From CAVOGJ01 sp963700865 (GTDB lineage Bacteria > Planctomycetota > Planctomycetia > Pirellulales > Pirellulaceae): DNA of 64,000 bases. The notes under the pieces are model-generated. The model was not told the origin of the DNA. It ran no database searches and was given only the letters and a program-made list of their open reading frames with translations. Position 1 is the stretch's first letter. The number at the start of each line of letters is the position of its first letter. Position numbers and translations under genes: made by a program. Where the stretch lies: the NCBI GenBank assembly GCA_963700865.1, contig CAVOZC010000018.1, positions 1,054,001-1,118,000 of the forward strand, read 5' to 3'. Below, one piece after another: positions 39,175-47,060 of the stretch.

Positions 39175-41404
39175 CTATTCCGGCGGTTCGTTCCAGTTGT
39201 TTCCGTTGCCGAGTGGCTGGCCCGGTTTGCTGGGGTCGAAGATCCCCTCCGAGCCCGCTGCGAACTGGCAGTCGTAAAAGGTGACGTCGCAGAAGAGCTG
39301 AAACGTAAAGTCGGTGCTTCCCATGTCGGCAATCAATCCGTCCGACAGGACGACGCTTCCCGTCGAGTGGACACGGCCCAGCGGCAGCCCGCCGCTGGCA
39401 TTGGCCACATGGCGAAATGCGAATGACGATAGCCGCACGTGTGTCTCGGCCGGTGCTTGACTCGGTTCATTGCCGATCTGCAAAGCTCCGCGCGAGGCAC
39501 CATCGATGATCACGTTGCGCAGATCCAGATCGCTATTCCCATCCACCCGCAGTGGATAATTCGTTCCGCCCGACCCGATGATGGTCAGGCCGTCGACGTC
39601 GCCCGTCGTATCTCTGAACAGGACACCCAGGCCGCCTGCCGTCGGTTGATGATCTTCCCCGCGGAAGTTGCGAACGACGAGTTGGTCCACGTCCCGTACC
39701 GCAAGGATTTGCGGCCCGTCCATGTCTTGCGCGAAAATGTTCTCCAGCACGATATCGGTAGCGCGTGCGGCCGAATTCGTCGCACTCACTAAGATTCCCT
39801 GCCCGACATTTTCGATATCCCAGTTTGAGACCGTAATGTGACGGACCAACCGCTGCACGGCAAATTCTGGTTCGATGTCGAGTGCGGAACGAGGCGAGGT
39901 TCCCAGGCCATCCCCGCGGCCGATCGCATAGACAATGAAGTTGTTCAGCAGCAAATGTTCCCCGCCCACGATACTGACACCTTGCCGCCCGCAATGGTGG
40001 ATGCTGATCGAATCGAACATGCAGTTTCGCGTATTGTTTGTCTCATTGAGTATCGAAGCGACATAAATACCATCGGTCCAGCAGTTCTTGATTTCCAGGT
40101 CGGTGAAGATCGAATCGGCGGCGGCGCGGATGTCGATGCCGAACGCATTGCCGTCGCCGTAGGTGTCGCTCCAATCGATGTTCGTGTAATTGCCGTTGAG
40201 CGTCAGATCGCGAACCACAATTCCCCGTGTAAAGGCATTTGGCGTGATGGGCGCGGCGACCGCCAGGACATGTTGTGGATCGTAGCGAGAGGGGGGAGCG
40301 ATTTCCAAGCGAAGTTCCGAAACACCCGCACCCATGCCGGAAAGCTGCCCGTTCGAGCCGATCGCCACAGGCCGCACTGGCCACGAGCCGGCAGGAATGA
40401 TGGCGTGCTCGCCTGTCAGGACGAACGATTCGATGAGCTGCGTGTTGTAGTCCGCGTCGGAGGCGCTCAGAACAAGTGCTCCCGCTTCATCCAGGTCGTC
40501 TGCGACCGAGAGCACCTCGAAACCGACGTAATCGCCCGCGAAGGCAAGAGTGGCAAGCAGGCGATCCTGGCCCGCACCAGCCACGTAACTGACGTCGGGT
40601 GCGTTTGGGTTGGCGAGGGACAGCAGCTCATCGTTGCCGCCTCCCAAGCGGATGGTCGCGGCGCTCCAGATATCGACCGTCGTCCGCATCGCCTAACCGC
40701 AAATAGTCAGGGCCGCTCCCCAGACCAATCCGCATCTGCGTGGCGCTGACGGTGCCGGCGAATGCCAGACCGTCATTGCCAGCCACCGTCTGAATCACCA
40801 GTTTGTCGTCAAAATGGGTGTCTGCAATGTGGAGAAGATCATCGCTGGCGCCGCTGGCGATCCGTCCCGCGGAGGTCGAGTTCACGTCGGTCAACTGTAC
40901 GATGTCGTTTCCCGCACTCGTTTGGATCACGAGCGTCGCGGTAAGTGACAGGTGGCTCAGTCGAATGTCATCATCTCCCGCCGCGGCCTGCAGCAGAAGG
41001 GGCTCGCTCCAGGCCACCCCCTGTTCGTCGGCCGGCCCGGCCATGACCAGGCGATCGTCGCCGCCTCGGAGTCGCACCACCAGCGGTCGAGCCGTCGACC
41101 ACGCCAGTTCCGTGTACTGCCTCCCCTGAAAACGGAGGCTCGTCTCGTCCTCCGCGGATAGCCGCCAGCTCCCGTCCGCAGCGACTTGAATGGTCAGTGC
41201 GTTATCGAGCGCGTCTCCCTTGAGCACCACGGCACCGGACGAGAGTTCGACCACGTCCACAACGCCCGCCAGCAGGCGACGATCTTCGAGCGATTCGACG
41301 GCAAGGACGAGCGACTCACCGCGTGTCGGATGTTGTCGGCGGATAAAGGGCAGACAGGACACAGCGGATCGACCGTCGGGACAAGGAAGCCAGGCGGTCT
41401 GCAT
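39175..41404 (-). CDS. Secreted right-handed beta-helix protein (one frame break near 40690)
   Basis: The N-terminus has the export-type motif VESLEDRRLLAG. Residues 50-240 contain Asp/Gly-rich repeats (LRGGDDRLVM, AAGDDDIRLS, TSAGNDIVQL, TVAGNDGLAF). A one-base break near 40690 then shifts the frame to TVDIWSAATIRLGGGNDELL. The C-terminal 450 residues are a parallel beta-helix of the pectate lyase-like class (GIVVRDLTLNGNYTNIDW, CMFDSISIHHCGRQGVSI, WDIENVGQGILVSATN). It is probably an extracellular polysaccharide-binding or lyase-like protein. No catalytic residues can be assigned. Confidence 0.78.
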
Positions 41405-41493
41405 CGCGCAGCCGCGGCCTGCGTGGATGTTCCGCGAAGGCGGCTGGGGGCAGGCTGGCTTCCAGTCTAATCAGGGCCGCGACGAACGTGCGG

Positions 41494-41539
41494 GAAAAAA
41501 CGAACAAAGGCTCGACCCCTGCAGGCAGGCCGAGCCTTT
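41494..41539 (-). terminator. Rho-independent terminator downstream of the GspF/PilC-like gene
   Basis: AAAGGCTCG and CGAGCCTTT are perfect 9-bp arms (41506-41514 with 41531-41539). On the minus strand they are followed by GTTCG and six T. It lies 167 bases after the stop of the 41706-42752 gene. The rest of the 301-base gap 41405-41705 shows nothing. Confidence 0.75.
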
Positions 41540-41705
41540 ACCCGGACCGTCGTGACGTTGCTGAGCGAGACGCCAGCACCGAACGCCTGACTGGCGCCGC
41601 CGCGCCCGGTTCAACTGAGGGATGACACTTTTGAAAACCAGGGTCGCCCCCTGCATTCTGCTTCCGCGCGCGGATCATCTGGCTTTCCCCGCCCGCCGCG
41701 CGGCC

Positions 41706-42752
41706 TCAAATCCAGCCTGGCTGAGACATCTTGGTGATCATCCCGGCATACAGGAGGGCGATGGAGAGAATGAAGTAGATGATCACGGCGGAAACGGCGA
41801 TCCAGACCAGCACCGACCCGATAACCGTCAGCGCCTTGGCGGCCGCCCGGGCTTGCTCTTCGTAGCGCTCCGAGAGTTTGTAGAGGGACTCGCTCAGCCG
41901 CCCCGCCTCCTCACCGATCTCGATCGCATCCACGAAATCGTTGGGAAAGGCACGGGTCGCGCGGAAAGCCGTGTGGATCGGTGCGCCTTCCATCAGCTTG
42001 TCGCGAATGGCCGGTTCCAGCCGTGTGTAGACACTCGTCCCCGTGCTGTTCAAGGAAGCATGGATCGCGTCGAAAACATCCATCGGCGTGTCGGTGGTCA
42101 AGGACAACGTCCAGGCCATGCGGCCCAGCGCCATGGTTTGCAGGCAACGCCGAGTGCGGGGATGCGGTAGAAAGAGGGGCAGGATCACGGCCGCCCCCAG
42201 CCTGCCTCGTCGCCAACTGCTGATCAACATCCAGCACGCGACGCCAATCCCGGCGAGCGTTCCCAAAAAGATGAGCAGCCCATTCACGCCGCACAGCCCA
42301 AAGGCCAGCGAGTGGATCGGGAAATCGGGGTCCGGTTCCACCATGCCCAGGAAGAGGATCATCAGCCCGATGATGCCGATCGCCATCGCCAGTTGAATCA
42401 ACGGCCAGGTGATGCCAGCCAGGAAAATTCGCTGCAGGGTTTGCATGTGTTCATAATGGTCGGCCAGCCGCAGCAGGATCAGATCGAGCTTCCCGGTCTG
42501 TTCTCCCACGTGGACCAGATCGTGGAACAGCCGCGGAAAGGCGTCCTGCGTGTCCCGGATGGCGGCTTCCGCCGTATCGCCTTGCCCGATCCGCTCCGCC
42601 ACATGCTCCAGGGTTTGCCGCTGGCGGCCCGTGGCCCGCTCCGCCTCGCGGCTGAGCAGCTTGCGGACATCCACGCCCGCTTCGAGGCCCGTACCCAACC
42701 GTCGGCAAAATCCGGCCAGCTCATTTCGGCGGATTGGTGAAAAGGCGAACAT
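41706..42752 (-). CDS. Type II secretion / type IV pilus inner-membrane protein (GspF/PilC family)
   Basis: 348 residues with the duplicated GspF domain. The first copy is RRLGTGLEAGVDVRKLLSRE, then DAFPRLFHDLVHVGEQTGKL. The second is MAWTLSLTTDTPMDVFDAIH, then AFPNDFVDAIEIGEEAGRL. Three to four membrane helices lie between and after them (ITWPLIQLAMAIGIIGLMIL, VIGSVLVWIAVSAVIIYFIL). GspF is the inner-membrane platform of pseudopilus assembly. No other secretion genes are adjacent, so this may be a lone paralogue. The start is the ATG preceding FAFSPIRRNE, with AGGA upstream. Confidence 0.88.
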   Translation of the reverse strand: MFAFSPIRRNELAGFCRRLGTGLEAGVDVRKLLSREAERATGRQRQTLEHVAERIGQGDTAEAAIRDTQDAFPRLFHDLVHVGEQTGKLDLILLRLADHYEHMQTLQRIFLAGITWPLIQLAMAIGIIGLMILFLGMVEPDPDFPIHSLAFGLCGVNGLLIFLGTLAGIGVACWMLISSWRRGRLGAAVILPLFLPHPRTRRCLQTMALGRMAWTLSLTTDTPMDVFDAIHASLNSTGTSVYTRLEPAIRDKLMEGAPIHTAFRATRAFPNDFVDAIEIGEEAGRLSESLYKLSERYEEQARAAAKALTVIGSVLVWIAVSAVIIYFILSIALLYAGMITKMSQPGWI

Positions 42753-42950
42753 GGAGGTCCTCAGGAACGGCAGAGCGGCAATCGGATCGCTACAGCTTAC
42801 CGTGTCGCCCGCCACGGCAACAATTGGCGACGATGAAGGCCGAAAATCGAAAGGCGGCCAGCGATTCGCATCGGCGTGGTTCGGTCCGGGACGATTCGCG
42901 GAGCGAACAGCGGCTTTGTCGCCCGCCATCGTCGCGGATTTTGGTGATCA

Positions 42951-42967
42951 TTGGTATGCTGTATGCA
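42951..42967 (+). promoter_or_regulatory. Sigma-54 promoter of the CBS-domain gene
   Basis: TTGGTATGCTGTATGCA matches the -24/-12 consensus TTGGYRYR-N4-TTGCW at all but one base. The required GG-N10-GC spacing is exact (GC at 42965-42966). It lies 34 bases before the ATG at 43002. A shared word TGTCGCCCGCCA occurs twice upstream (42803 and 42917). Confidence 0.7.
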
Positions 42968-43001
42968 GCGGAATGTCTTGGGCTTCTTGAGGAGAGCTCC
43001 G

Positions 43002-43508
43002 ATGGACTATGTCGCATCTTCGGTCATGCGGAAGGAATTGGAGACGGTTTCGCCCTCGATGACGGTTGCCGAGTTGGATGCCTGTTTCGTGGAACACCAT
43101 GTGTCAGGATTCGCGGTGGTCGAGCAGGGCAAGCTCGTGGGAGTGGTTTCCCGCAGTGATATCATTCGGGCCTTAAGTCCGGCGTGGGATATTACGCGGC
43201 TGCACCTTTCTGAGGACGCCGGAGCGCCCCAGGACCGACTCATCAGCCCCAAGATGGCGGAGACGCTCGGAGATCGCCTGCGGGCCTTGCACGTGCGGGA
43301 TATCATGACCACCGACGTCGTGACGGTGGAGCCCAACGAGTACCTGCACGAAGTGGCGACGCGGATGTACCGCTATCACATTCATCGCGTCTTTGTGATG
43401 CATGACGACGAGTTGCTGGGGATCATCACGCCTTTCGATTTTGTACGGCTGTATGCCCAGGATCAGATCGGTCCAGACATCAACCTCGACGGGACGCGTG
43501 ATTTTTGA
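43002..43508 (+). CDS. CBS-domain-pair protein
   Basis: 168 residues with two CBS motifs: VMRKELETVSPSMTVAELDA, then FAVVEQGKLVGVVSRSDIIR; and DIMTTDVVTVEPNEYLHEVA, then VFVMHDDELLGIITPFDFVR. CBS pairs bind adenosine nucleotides and act as energy or redox sensors. Stand-alone pairs like this usually modulate partner proteins. GAGGAG lies seven bases before the ATG. The sigma-54 promoter upstream puts it in the regulon of this region. Confidence 0.88.
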   Translation: MDYVASSVMRKELETVSPSMTVAELDACFVEHHVSGFAVVEQGKLVGVVSRSDIIRALSPAWDITRLHLSEDAGAPQDRLISPKMAETLGDRLRALHVRDIMTTDVVTVEPNEYLHEVATRMYRYHIHRVFVMHDDELLGIITPFDFVRLYAQDQIGPDINLDGTRDF

Positions 43509-43552
43509 CGTCGTCGCGGTCGGCCCCCGCGGAATTCCACCAATGCCATTCT

Positions 43553-44288
43553 CTAATCGGCCTTTGGATCCTCGGTCACGGCATGCGTGATCGCTCCCGC
43601 GACATTGGACCAGATCTGCCATTCGCTCTCGATGCGTCGGCAAGCGACCGACCAGGCATCGTCGGGTCGGGGAGTTCGGCTGCCTTGCTTGACCAGCCGC
43701 TCATCAGAGCCAAGGCGTGCCGGGCCGAATTTCGCATGGAAAAGCGGTCGGCCGTTTGTCGTGCGCCGCTAACCAGCAGGGCTCGCTGATCGTCGGATTG
43801 ACGGGCCAGGTCGGCAAGGGCCGCGACGTAGGCCTCCAGATCTTCATTGGCGAGTGAAATTCCGTTCTTGCCGTCCACGAGGACCTCGCGCACTCCGGCG
43901 CGTCCACGGCGACGACGGGCAGCCCCGCCGCCATGGCTTCCGTCAGGACCATACCTTGCGTCTCGGTCTGCGAGGCAAAGGCAAAGACGTCCATCGCCGC
44001 GTAGGCATCGGCAAGATGCGAATGCACGATATCTGGTTCGAAGTCGGCAATCGCGCTATTCAGATAGCCGGGGATCGGCACGGCGACGGAGAAATCGCTA
44101 CCATTAAAATTCTGGATGGCCGGCATCCGCACCACGCCAGATTCGTTGGCGACTTTCGGGGAGAACTCCGGGGCCACCACCAGCACGCGATGTCCGCGGT
44201 GCCGGTATTCGGCGGTGAATTGCTCCACGCTGCGGGCCACGCCCCCGACATGCGGCGTGAACGTATTCGTGAACATCAAAATGTGCAT
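43553..44288 (-). pseudogene. GT4-like glycosyltransferase missing its middle, with frame breaks
   Basis: The first 90 residues are the N-terminal GT-B domain (MHILMFTNTFTPHVGGVARS, FEPDIVHSH). They join directly to the C-terminal nucleotide-sugar domain (YAAMDVFAFASQTETQGMVL, TEAMAAGLPVVAVDAP). About 200 residues that belong between them are absent. Further breaks near 43880 (then REVLVDGKNGISLANEDLEA) and 43706 (then a tail ending ITHAVTEDPKAD, stop at 43553) follow. As given it cannot be active. It lies two bases after the cytochrome gene, in the same operon. Confidence 0.7.
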
Positions 44289-44290
44289 GG

Positions 44291-44740
44291 TTACCGAGTC
44301 AGCCCATCAGCCGGTGGCAAAGCCAACGGCCGCTGCCCCACGCGCGGCAGCTCCTTGCGTGCATAGCGGTGGCAGTCGATACAGCCAATGCTCAACTTGA
44401 TGAATGCCAATCCCACGGCGTCGATGTTATTTCTCTCGGCAGCCTCCTCCAATTGTTCGGTGGTGCTGCGAAAGTCTTTGGAGAGCCGCAGGTATTCTGG
44501 AGTCTGCAGGACATTCCAACCGGCCTCCTGGCTGAGCAACCGCAGCCGCTGCGCCTGCTGGGCGATTTCCTTGAAATCTTCGCGGGCGATTCCCGCCAGG
44601 ACGCGATTCGCGCTGAGCAATTTCCGCTCCATGATCGCCGCATGCTCCGGTGTTGCTGTCACCTGCGCCCAACCGGTGGTGACCCCCGCCGCCGTGGATA
44701 GCAGCACGGCAACGAGTGCTTTCGGGACGAGTTGCTTCAC
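44291..44740 (-). CDS. Secreted c-type cytochrome (cytochrome c'-like)
   Basis: 149 residues with a signal peptide (VKQLVPKALVAVLLSTAAGV), a helical bundle and a single C-terminal heme motif CIDCH at residues 120-124. A C-terminal heme site on a four-helix protein is the cytochrome c' pattern, a family linked to NO or small-gas binding. The GTG start has AGGAG six bases upstream, which decides it over longer frames. It probably belongs to the stress-protein operon starting at 45793. Confidence 0.85.
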   Translation of the reverse strand: MKQLVPKALVAVLLSTAAGVTTGWAQVTATPEHAAIMERKLLSANRVLAGIAREDFKEIAQQAQRLRLLSQEAGWNVLQTPEYLRLSKDFRSTTEQLEEAAERNNIDAVGLAFIKLSIGCIDCHRYARKELPRVGQRPLALPPADGLTR

Positions 44741-44838
44741 GATCGGCTCCTTGTGCAGGGTGGGTGGATCGGTGGGAGGACCAGACGCCACCATCCACGA
44801 GCGGCAGGCGATCGTGAAGGGAGGTCCGCTCGCACGAA

Positions 44839-45314
44839 CTACATGTACCGAGGGGCGGGAATCGGAGTCACAATCGGCTCGGGCAGCACCGGAGCGTCTT
44901 GAGGCTGTTGACGAATCGTCAGGACCGGACAGGTCGCGTGCTTCAGCACGTATTCCGCGGTGCTGCCAAATAACAGGTGCTTCAGACCGGTGCGACCGTG
45001 TGTCCCCATAATAATCAGGTCGCACGCCTGATCCTGCGCAGCCCAGCAGATCACATCCTCCGCCAGTCCTGCATGGAGGATCCGCTTGACCCCGACGCTC
45101 GCCAGACGAGGCTTGATCTCGTCCAGTTTCTTGACGAGTGATGGATCGGCCGGCTTCCATTGTCCCTCCCGATCGTACGAAGCCGGATTGTCAAACGCGT
45201 GCACCAGCACGAGCTCGCGCCCAATCCAACGGCGAAGTCCACGGCGTAGTCAAACGCCAGCAGCGAAGGCTCGGAAAAATCAACCGGGCACAGGATGCGG
45301 TGGATGGCAGGCAT
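44839..45314 (-). CDS. Universal stress protein (frame break near 45222)
   Basis: The N-terminus AIHRILCPVDFSEPSLLAFD and the rest (LVHAFDNPASYDREGQWK, IIMGTHGRTGLKHLLFGSTA, VLKHATCPVLTIRQ) lie in two frames. Adding one base in GGGCGCGAGC joins them as GAELVLVHAF. The G-2x-G-9x-G-S/T nucleotide-binding motif is intact, so this is an ATP-binding Usp. It follows another Usp gene after 32 bases. Confidence 0.85.
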
Positions 45315-45346
45315 GACAGGGTCCTCCAAAGTTGGGCTTGATGTTC

Positions 45347-45793
45347 TCAGCGGCCGGGCGGCGGTGCCGCCATGCCGGATTCCGAACTGCAGACGGTGAT
45401 GACCGGACAAGGTGCGTGCTTGGAGACGCTTTCCGCAACGCTGCCCTGCAGGACCCGCGCGAGTCCAGTGCGTCCGTGCGTTCCCATCACAATCAGGTCA
45501 ATCTCGCGGAGGGCCGCAAAGCGGCGTATCTCGTCCATGACATTGCCACGCAAGTAATGCAATTCGTAGTCAATGTCCTCGGACGTCGGCTTTGCTTCGT
45601 TCAACAGGCGGCGGTGCTCATCCAACTGCGGCGCATAACCAGGATGGCCGGGCGGATAAGCCTGACCGAATTCGTCAACGTGGACGATAAACAGCTTCGC
45701 ACCGTGACGGGCCGTGCGCGTACAGGCCTCGTTGAGCGCCAACCGGCTGCACTTTGAAAAATCGACCGGACACAAGATGCGTTTCGGATCCAT
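45347..45793 (-). CDS. Universal stress protein
   Basis: 148 residues. KRILCPVDFSKCSRLALNEA and IVMGTHGRTGLARVLQGSVA, then APCPVITVCSSE, show a complete ATP-binding Usp fold. The start is the ATG giving MDPKRIL, with AGGACGAGG before it; an upstream ATG adds five residues. It is the first gene of an operon with a second Usp, a cytochrome c' and a broken glycosyltransferase. A sigma-54 promoter and an upstream dyad lie in front. Confidence 0.9.
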   Translation of the reverse strand: MDPKRILCPVDFSKCSRLALNEACTRTARHGAKLFIVHVDEFGQAYPPGHPGYAPQLDEHRRLLNEAKPTSEDIDYELHYLRGNVMDEIRRFAALREIDLIVMGTHGRTGLARVLQGSVAESVSKHAPCPVITVCSSESGMAAPPPGR

Positions 45794-45920
45794 CCCTCGT
45801 CCTTTCATACGGAACGAAATACTCAGGCCCCCCGGTCATCCCCACCGCAGTGGGGCTGTTTGCCAGGCTGCCAACAAACGTCCAGACTCGCAAACTTCTA
45901 AACGTCCAAACTGCTAAACT

Positions 45921-45937
45921 TGCAAACCGCGGGCCAA
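45921..45937 (-). promoter_or_regulatory. Sigma-54 promoter of the Usp-Usp-cytochrome operon
   Basis: On the minus strand the sequence is TTGGCCCGCGGTTTGCA. It matches TTGGCRYR-N4-TTGCW at all but one base, with exact GG-N10-GC spacing. It lies about 130 bases before the Usp start at 45793. A candidate activator site (46020-46035) lies about 100 bases further upstream. Confidence 0.7.
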
Positions 45938-46019
45938 TTGGTGCTGCGCACGGTCAGGGTCGGCATTCGGCACGATTCGGTGATTGGTATCCAGAAAACG
46001 ACACGTGGTGCGCCGTTAG

Positions 46020-46035
46020 TGCGCCAAATCGCACA
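46020..46035. promoter_or_regulatory. Candidate sigma-54 activator site, copy A (TGYGC-N6-GCRCA)
   Basis: TGCGC-CAAATC-GCACA. It is nearly identical to the copies at 62043-62058 and 48750-48765 and sits about 100 bases upstream of the promoter at 45921-45937, the usual distance for an enhancer-binding protein. Confidence 0.55.
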
Positions 46036-46075
46036 TGTGGGCGATCCGTTTCGGTGCGAATGGCCGCCGGGGACG

Positions 46076-46318
46076 TCATTCGTCCAGCGGCTCCGCGGAA
46101 AATTCCTTCAGGATATGATGGGCCGCGGCCGCATCCGAGGCGCGGACCAGGACCCCGATTTCCAACGCGCCGGTAAAGCCGGCTTGATGGTCTCCGTCCA
46201 GCTGGCACGGAATGTTGTGTCCCTGTAACAGGTTTCTCACCATTTCCGCTTGGACGGGGTTCGTGACCGTGTACACGGTCTCGACGGTTTCTCCGGAACG
46301 AATGGGATTCGGCTTCAT
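46076..46318 (-). CDS. DUF2007-like putative signal-transducing protein
   Basis: 80 residues. VETVYTVTNPVQAEMVRNLL, then LEIGVLVRASDAAAAHHIL, match the small DUF2007 family, a ferredoxin-like fold suggested to act in signalling (function unproven). A perfect sigma-54 promoter lies about 150 bases upstream, which ties it to the surrounding regulon. Confidence 0.8.
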   Translation of the reverse strand: MKPNPIRSGETVETVYTVTNPVQAEMVRNLLQGHNIPCQLDGDHQAGFTGALEIGVLVRASDAAAAHHILKEFSAEPLDE

Positions 46319-46467
46319 AGAACACCTTGCGGAAGTGGAACATGGAGCGGCGGCACAATCGATTCGGCAGCCGCGCCTGCGTCGAACGAGTTTCAGTCGC
46401 GTGGGCGGGTTGTCGTTCCTGCAAGCCGCCTGCCGGCTAGACATCCCGGTACCAGCGTAACACGAAT

Positions 46468-46484
46468 TGCAAGCGACGTGCCAA
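46468..46484 (-). promoter_or_regulatory. Sigma-54 promoter, perfect consensus
   Basis: The minus strand reads TTGGCACGTCGCTTGCA, an exact match to TTGGCACG-N4-TTGCA with GG-N10-GC spacing. It faces the DUF2007-like gene that starts at 46318. The remaining bases of the 46319-46608 gap show no gene. Confidence 0.82.
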
Positions 46485-46608
46485 ACGGCTCGGCGGGAGC
46501 GCCGGCTTTTCGAGAGGCTCCATGACTCACCGGCCTGGTTGCCAGCGCCGTCCCCCAGGCCGGGGCTCGTTCCCGTCCTCTCCATCTTTTAGGCCGGCGT
46601 GTTGGTTC

Positions 46609-47003
46609 AAGCCCCCTCGATCGGCAACTGGTGGTCGGGACCTGCCAGCATCGTTTCCAGGAAGCCAAACATCTCATCCATGTTCACCGGCTTGCGTAAC
46701 ACGTGGCACGAGCCGGCGGCTTGGGCGGCGTAACCCGTCCTCATCCGCGAAGGCAGTGATCAGCACAAAGGCGGTCGCGGGCCTTCGTTGGCGAATGCGT
46801 TCCAGCAGCGTCGCGCCGTCAAAATCGGGCAGCTTGAAATCGAGCAGCGCAATGTCGTAGCGATGCAAGTCGGTCAGTCGCAGCGCACCATCCCCGTTGT
46901 GTGCCACGTCGACCTGATAACCCCGATCTTGGAGCAGGTCGGACAGGCTGGCAACGATATCCACGTCGTCGTCAACTAAGAGAATTCTGGGTGCGTGTGG
47001 CAT
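46609..47003 (-). CDS. Response regulator receiver protein (frame break near 46735)
   Basis: A single receiver domain: RILLVDDDVDIVASLSDLL, phospho-acceptor Asp in ALLDFKLPDFDG, VLITAFADEDG. After one extra G near 46735 the expected YAAQAAGSCHVLRKPVNMDE (with the conserved Lys) and a short tail ending IEGA follow in another frame to a stop at 46609. No output domain is present. It lies 57 bases after the Usp-kinase gene and is its likely partner. Confidence 0.85.
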
Positions 47004-47060
47004 GGCCGTTTCCGAAGTCGGTGATTGATAACGGTGAATCAACACCCCCGTGACAAATCG

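Noticed and set aside
45885..45930. Short repeated words (CAAACT, CTAAAC) resembling a small direct-repeat array
   Set aside because: Units are six to eight bases, irregular and limited to about 45 bases, with no spacers as in CRISPR. The last part overlaps a sigma-54 promoter.
46600..46625. A tRNA T-arm-like word (GGTTCAAGCCCCC)
   Set aside because: No acceptor, D or anticodon arms can be folded around it, and it overlaps the end of a receiver-protein gene.
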